Part shown: piece after piece, positions 4,992 through 6,552 of the stretch | Layout of the letters: the number at the start of each line of letters is the position of its first letter | Numbering within the stretch: position 1 is the first letter of the stretch | DNA from: Porticoccaceae bacterium | GTDB taxonomy: Bacteria; Pseudomonadota; Gammaproteobacteria; Pseudomonadales; Porticoccaceae | Assembly (NCBI GenBank): GCA_003448675.1 | Contig: DLXZ01000085.1 | Coordinates: 2,901-9,452 of the forward strand | Direction: 5' to 3' | DNA: 6,552 bases | Translations under genes and position numbers: made by a program | Notes under the pieces: generated by a model | Databases searched by the model: none | Told to the model about the DNA's origin: nothing | Seen by the model: only the letters and a program-made list of their open reading frames with translations

Positions 4992-6552
4992 ATGAACTTT
5001 AAAAAACTACCACTGAGTGTTGCCGTCGCCGCCTCCGTGGGCACCGGATATGTCCATGCTGGTGAGTATGAGTATGACATGAGCTCGGTCGATATCGACA
5101 AGAGCATTGTGTACAACCAAAATATTGGCAATACTGGTCATATCCTTACTTTGGGGATGATTCTTGTGGATTCTTCCGCTGTCGCGGTTTCGGAAGTTAA
5201 GCAATCCAGCGAGTACAACCAAGTATACAATGAGTTTGACACCCTTAATGACGCTAGTGTTGCGGACAACGTGCTCAACGGCGCCACTGGTAATATTGGT
5301 GTCAACGTGGCTGCCGGCGATAACAATGTTCAGCAGAACTCTGTCGCAATTGCAAATGCAAGTAGTAATGCCACCAGCGTTGATTTGAACGTTGATTTCA
5401 CGCAGGGTGAAACCAATCATTTCGACGAACAATACCATGAAGATTATCATCAAGATTATCAAAAGGTAGATAATTATGATGAGAAATATGATGGCGCCTG
5501 GGGCGTGGATGGCAGTGTTGGATACAGCCATTCTACGACTGAACGTGTCACCGTTGACGAGTGGGAGGTCGGCACCAAATCGGAACTTACCCTTGAAGGT
5601 GATGCAGTGGGCATAGCCGGTGCTGCATCGGGTGCGCACACCGAAGGCATGGCAGCCTGGGGCGAATATGGTGTCGGTGGTGGTAGTGCTGGAGGTGGTG
5701 TATTCCTGAACGATAAAGACATTATTGTCCCTGGTGAAGGCGAAGCAGGGCCGACGGTGATTGAAGGGCATGAAACACAGGGTACTTATAGCGCATCTAC
5801 CGAAGGTCGTGCAGCAGGTTCCGCTGAGTTTACTGAGGATGAAAGCTTGCTTGTTGATGTTAGCGGTTTTGCTGGTCAGTCTTACTCAGAATATTATGAT
5901 GGAGCCGAATCCTATAATGAAGAAGCCAACTCTTCATATGACTCAAATGCGACCCATGACGATGATTATCGCTTGAATGTGGCGTTCGACGCCGATTTCG
6001 TTTTTGGTGGTGCAGCCGATGCCGAGACGTTCTCAGAGCAGTATGCGTATCTGAATACTACTATCAATAATGGTGTACTAAACACAGCTAGTGTAGGTGA
6101 TGAGGTAGGTGTTGATGCGGCTGGCAACATCGGTATTAACGTAGCAGCCGGTAATAGTAATGTTCAAGCAAATCAATTGGCGTTGGCTAATAACGATGGT
6201 GTGTTGTCGACAGCTACTGCGTCGTCTTACCAGGTCGCTGCGGATAATTATACAGAAAATAATTCTTTGACCGTATATGAGACTAAATCGGTTGAAGCCA
6301 CTATGTCAGGAGCCGCTTACGGTACCTATGAAGGATATTCTGACCAGGCCAATGATGTGTATCCTGATATTTGGGAAGGCGCGGAAAACCAACCCCACAG
6401 TCCTCATCCGACTACAGAAAGCTTTGTCTATCACATGGATTTAGACAGCAATAATCAGGGAGCTGAGCATGCGCCAGATGATCATGCCGCATACGACCCT
6501 GATGGTTCTTTGCTGTTTAGAGAAGCAGGAGAACTGGCATTGGATGATATCC
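4992..6552 (+). CDS. Large exported Fap-like amyloid subunit or adhesin (3' end outside window)
   Basis: The ATG at 4992 follows AAGGAG (4979-4984) at a 7-nt spacing. The frame is open to the window edge (520 codons plus 1 nt). A signal peptide ends at VHA-G (about residue 23). Residues 86-122 and 364-400 are two 37-residue repeats, 23 of 37 identical by eye, each with the core GNIGVNVAAGDNNVQQN or GNIGINVAAGNSNVQAN. I recall near-identical cores in P. aeruginosa FapC (GNIGVNVAAG-x-x-NQQ-x-N). The roughly 240-residue linker between them is acidic and rich in Tyr, Gly, Ser and Ala: a Tyr/His/Asp block (about 143-167), a Gly-Ser-Ala block (about 203-236) and a second Tyr/Asp/Glu block (about 298-326). 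No cysteine occurs in the visible part. Past the second repeat, a second linker begins (about 401-520), so a third repeat is expected downstream. It is likely the main fibre protein, cotranscribed from the sigma-54 promoter. A non-amyloid repeat adhesin is the alternative. Confidence 0.75.
   Translation, partial: MNFKKLPLSVAVAASVGTGYVHAGEYEYDMSSVDIDKSIVYNQNIGNTGHILTLGMILVDSSAVAVSEVKQSSEYNQVYNEFDTLNDASVADNVLNGATGNIGVNVAAGDNNVQQNSVAIANASSNATSVDLNVDFTQGETNHFDEQYHEDYHQDYQKVDNYDEKYDGAWGVDGSVGYSHSTTERVTVDEWEVGTKSELTLEGDAVGIAGAASGAHTEGMAAWGEYGVGGGSAGGGVFLNDKDIIVPGEGEAGPTVIEGHETQGTYSASTEGRAAGSAEFTEDESLLVDVSGFAGQSYSEYYDGAESYNEEANSSYDSNATHDDDYRLNVAFDADFVFGGAADAETFSEQYAYLNTTINNGVLNTASVGDEVGVDAAGNIGINVAAGNSNVQANQLALANNDGVLSTATASSYQVAADNYTENNSLTVYETKSVEATMSGAAYGTYEGYSDQANDVYPDIWEGAENQPHSPHPTTESFVYHMDLDSNNQGAEHAPDDHAAYDPDGSLLFREAGELALDDI
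5247..5357 (+). repeat. Fap-type repeat 1 of the large subunit
   Basis: 37 codons (residues 86-122): N-x-A-S-V start, GNIGVNVAAG core and NVQQN-x-x-A-x-AN end. It pairs with repeat 2. In Fap subunits this unit forms the cross-beta core. The codons differ widely from repeat 2, which points to selection on the protein sequence. Confidence 0.75.
6081..6191 (+). repeat. Fap-type repeat 2 of the large subunit
   Basis: 37 codons (residues 364-400): NTASV start, GNIGINVAAG core and NVQAN-x-x-A-x-AN end. It starts 834 nt after repeat 1. A region resembling the approach to repeat 1 (acidic/Tyr, SE-Q/Y) precedes both. Confidence 0.75.

Noticed and set aside
4687..4995. Plus-strand 102-codon ORF spanning the intergenic gap
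   Set aside because: Out of frame over the end of the 231-residue subunit, Arg-rich, and no ribosome binding site. It is a shadow.
5007..5771. Minus-strand 254-codon ORF
   Set aside because: It lies entirely antisense to the signal-peptide-bearing amyloid-like gene and its low-complexity runs (Ile/Leu, Thr) mirror the repeats of that gene. No ribosome binding site was found.

Overview
The window looks like chromosomal DNA of a Gram-negative proteobacterium. The reasons are a sigma-54 activator with its -24/-12 promoter, three proteins with Sec-type signal peptides, purine-rich ribosome binding sites and no sign of eukaryotic or phage organisation. I cannot name the genus. A gamma- or betaproteobacterium with a biofilm lifestyle fits best. 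Every gene I can support is on the + strand.

Layout. (1) Positions 3-185 hold the GC-rich C-terminal end of an NmrA-like NAD(P)-binding protein. A 56-codon ORF (182-352) overlaps its stop by 4 nt. (2) Positions 353-1115 are a long, more AT-rich stretch without a convincing gene. It contains a nested inverted repeat (714-770) and an inverted repeat bracketing a TATAAT box (934-962). (3) Positions 1116-1538 encode a small secreted Sel1/TPR-repeat protein. (4) Positions 1539-2134 are a non-coding gap with two further hairpin-forming repeats and a palindrome. (5) Positions 2135-3523 encode a VpsR-like sigma-54 activator with a degenerate receiver domain, a complete AAA+ engine including GAFTGA, and a Fis-type HTH. 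It starts at TTG behind a strong Shine-Dalgarno. (6) Positions 3524-4184 are a long regulatory gap ending in an A-tract and a near-consensus sigma-54 promoter (4104-4120). (7) Positions 4185-4880 and 4992-6552 (running off the end) encode two exported proteins built on the repeat G-(N/L/I)-I-x-(V/I)-N-x-x-A-G-x-x-N-x-Q-x-N. This is the repeat of the Fap functional-amyloid subunits FapB/FapC of Pseudomonas.

How the parts fit. The best reading is a biofilm-matrix locus. The activator, probably controlled by a ligand such as c-di-GMP rather than by phosphorylation, would switch on the sigma-54 promoter in front of a two-gene (or longer) amyloid operon. The first product is a small three-repeat subunit (minor or nucleator type). 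The second is a large subunit whose two visible repeats are separated by about 240 residues of acidic, Tyr/Gly-rich, cysteine-free linker. A C39-type protease (FapD-like) and an outer-membrane pore (FapF-like) would be expected beyond the window edge, but they are not visible here.
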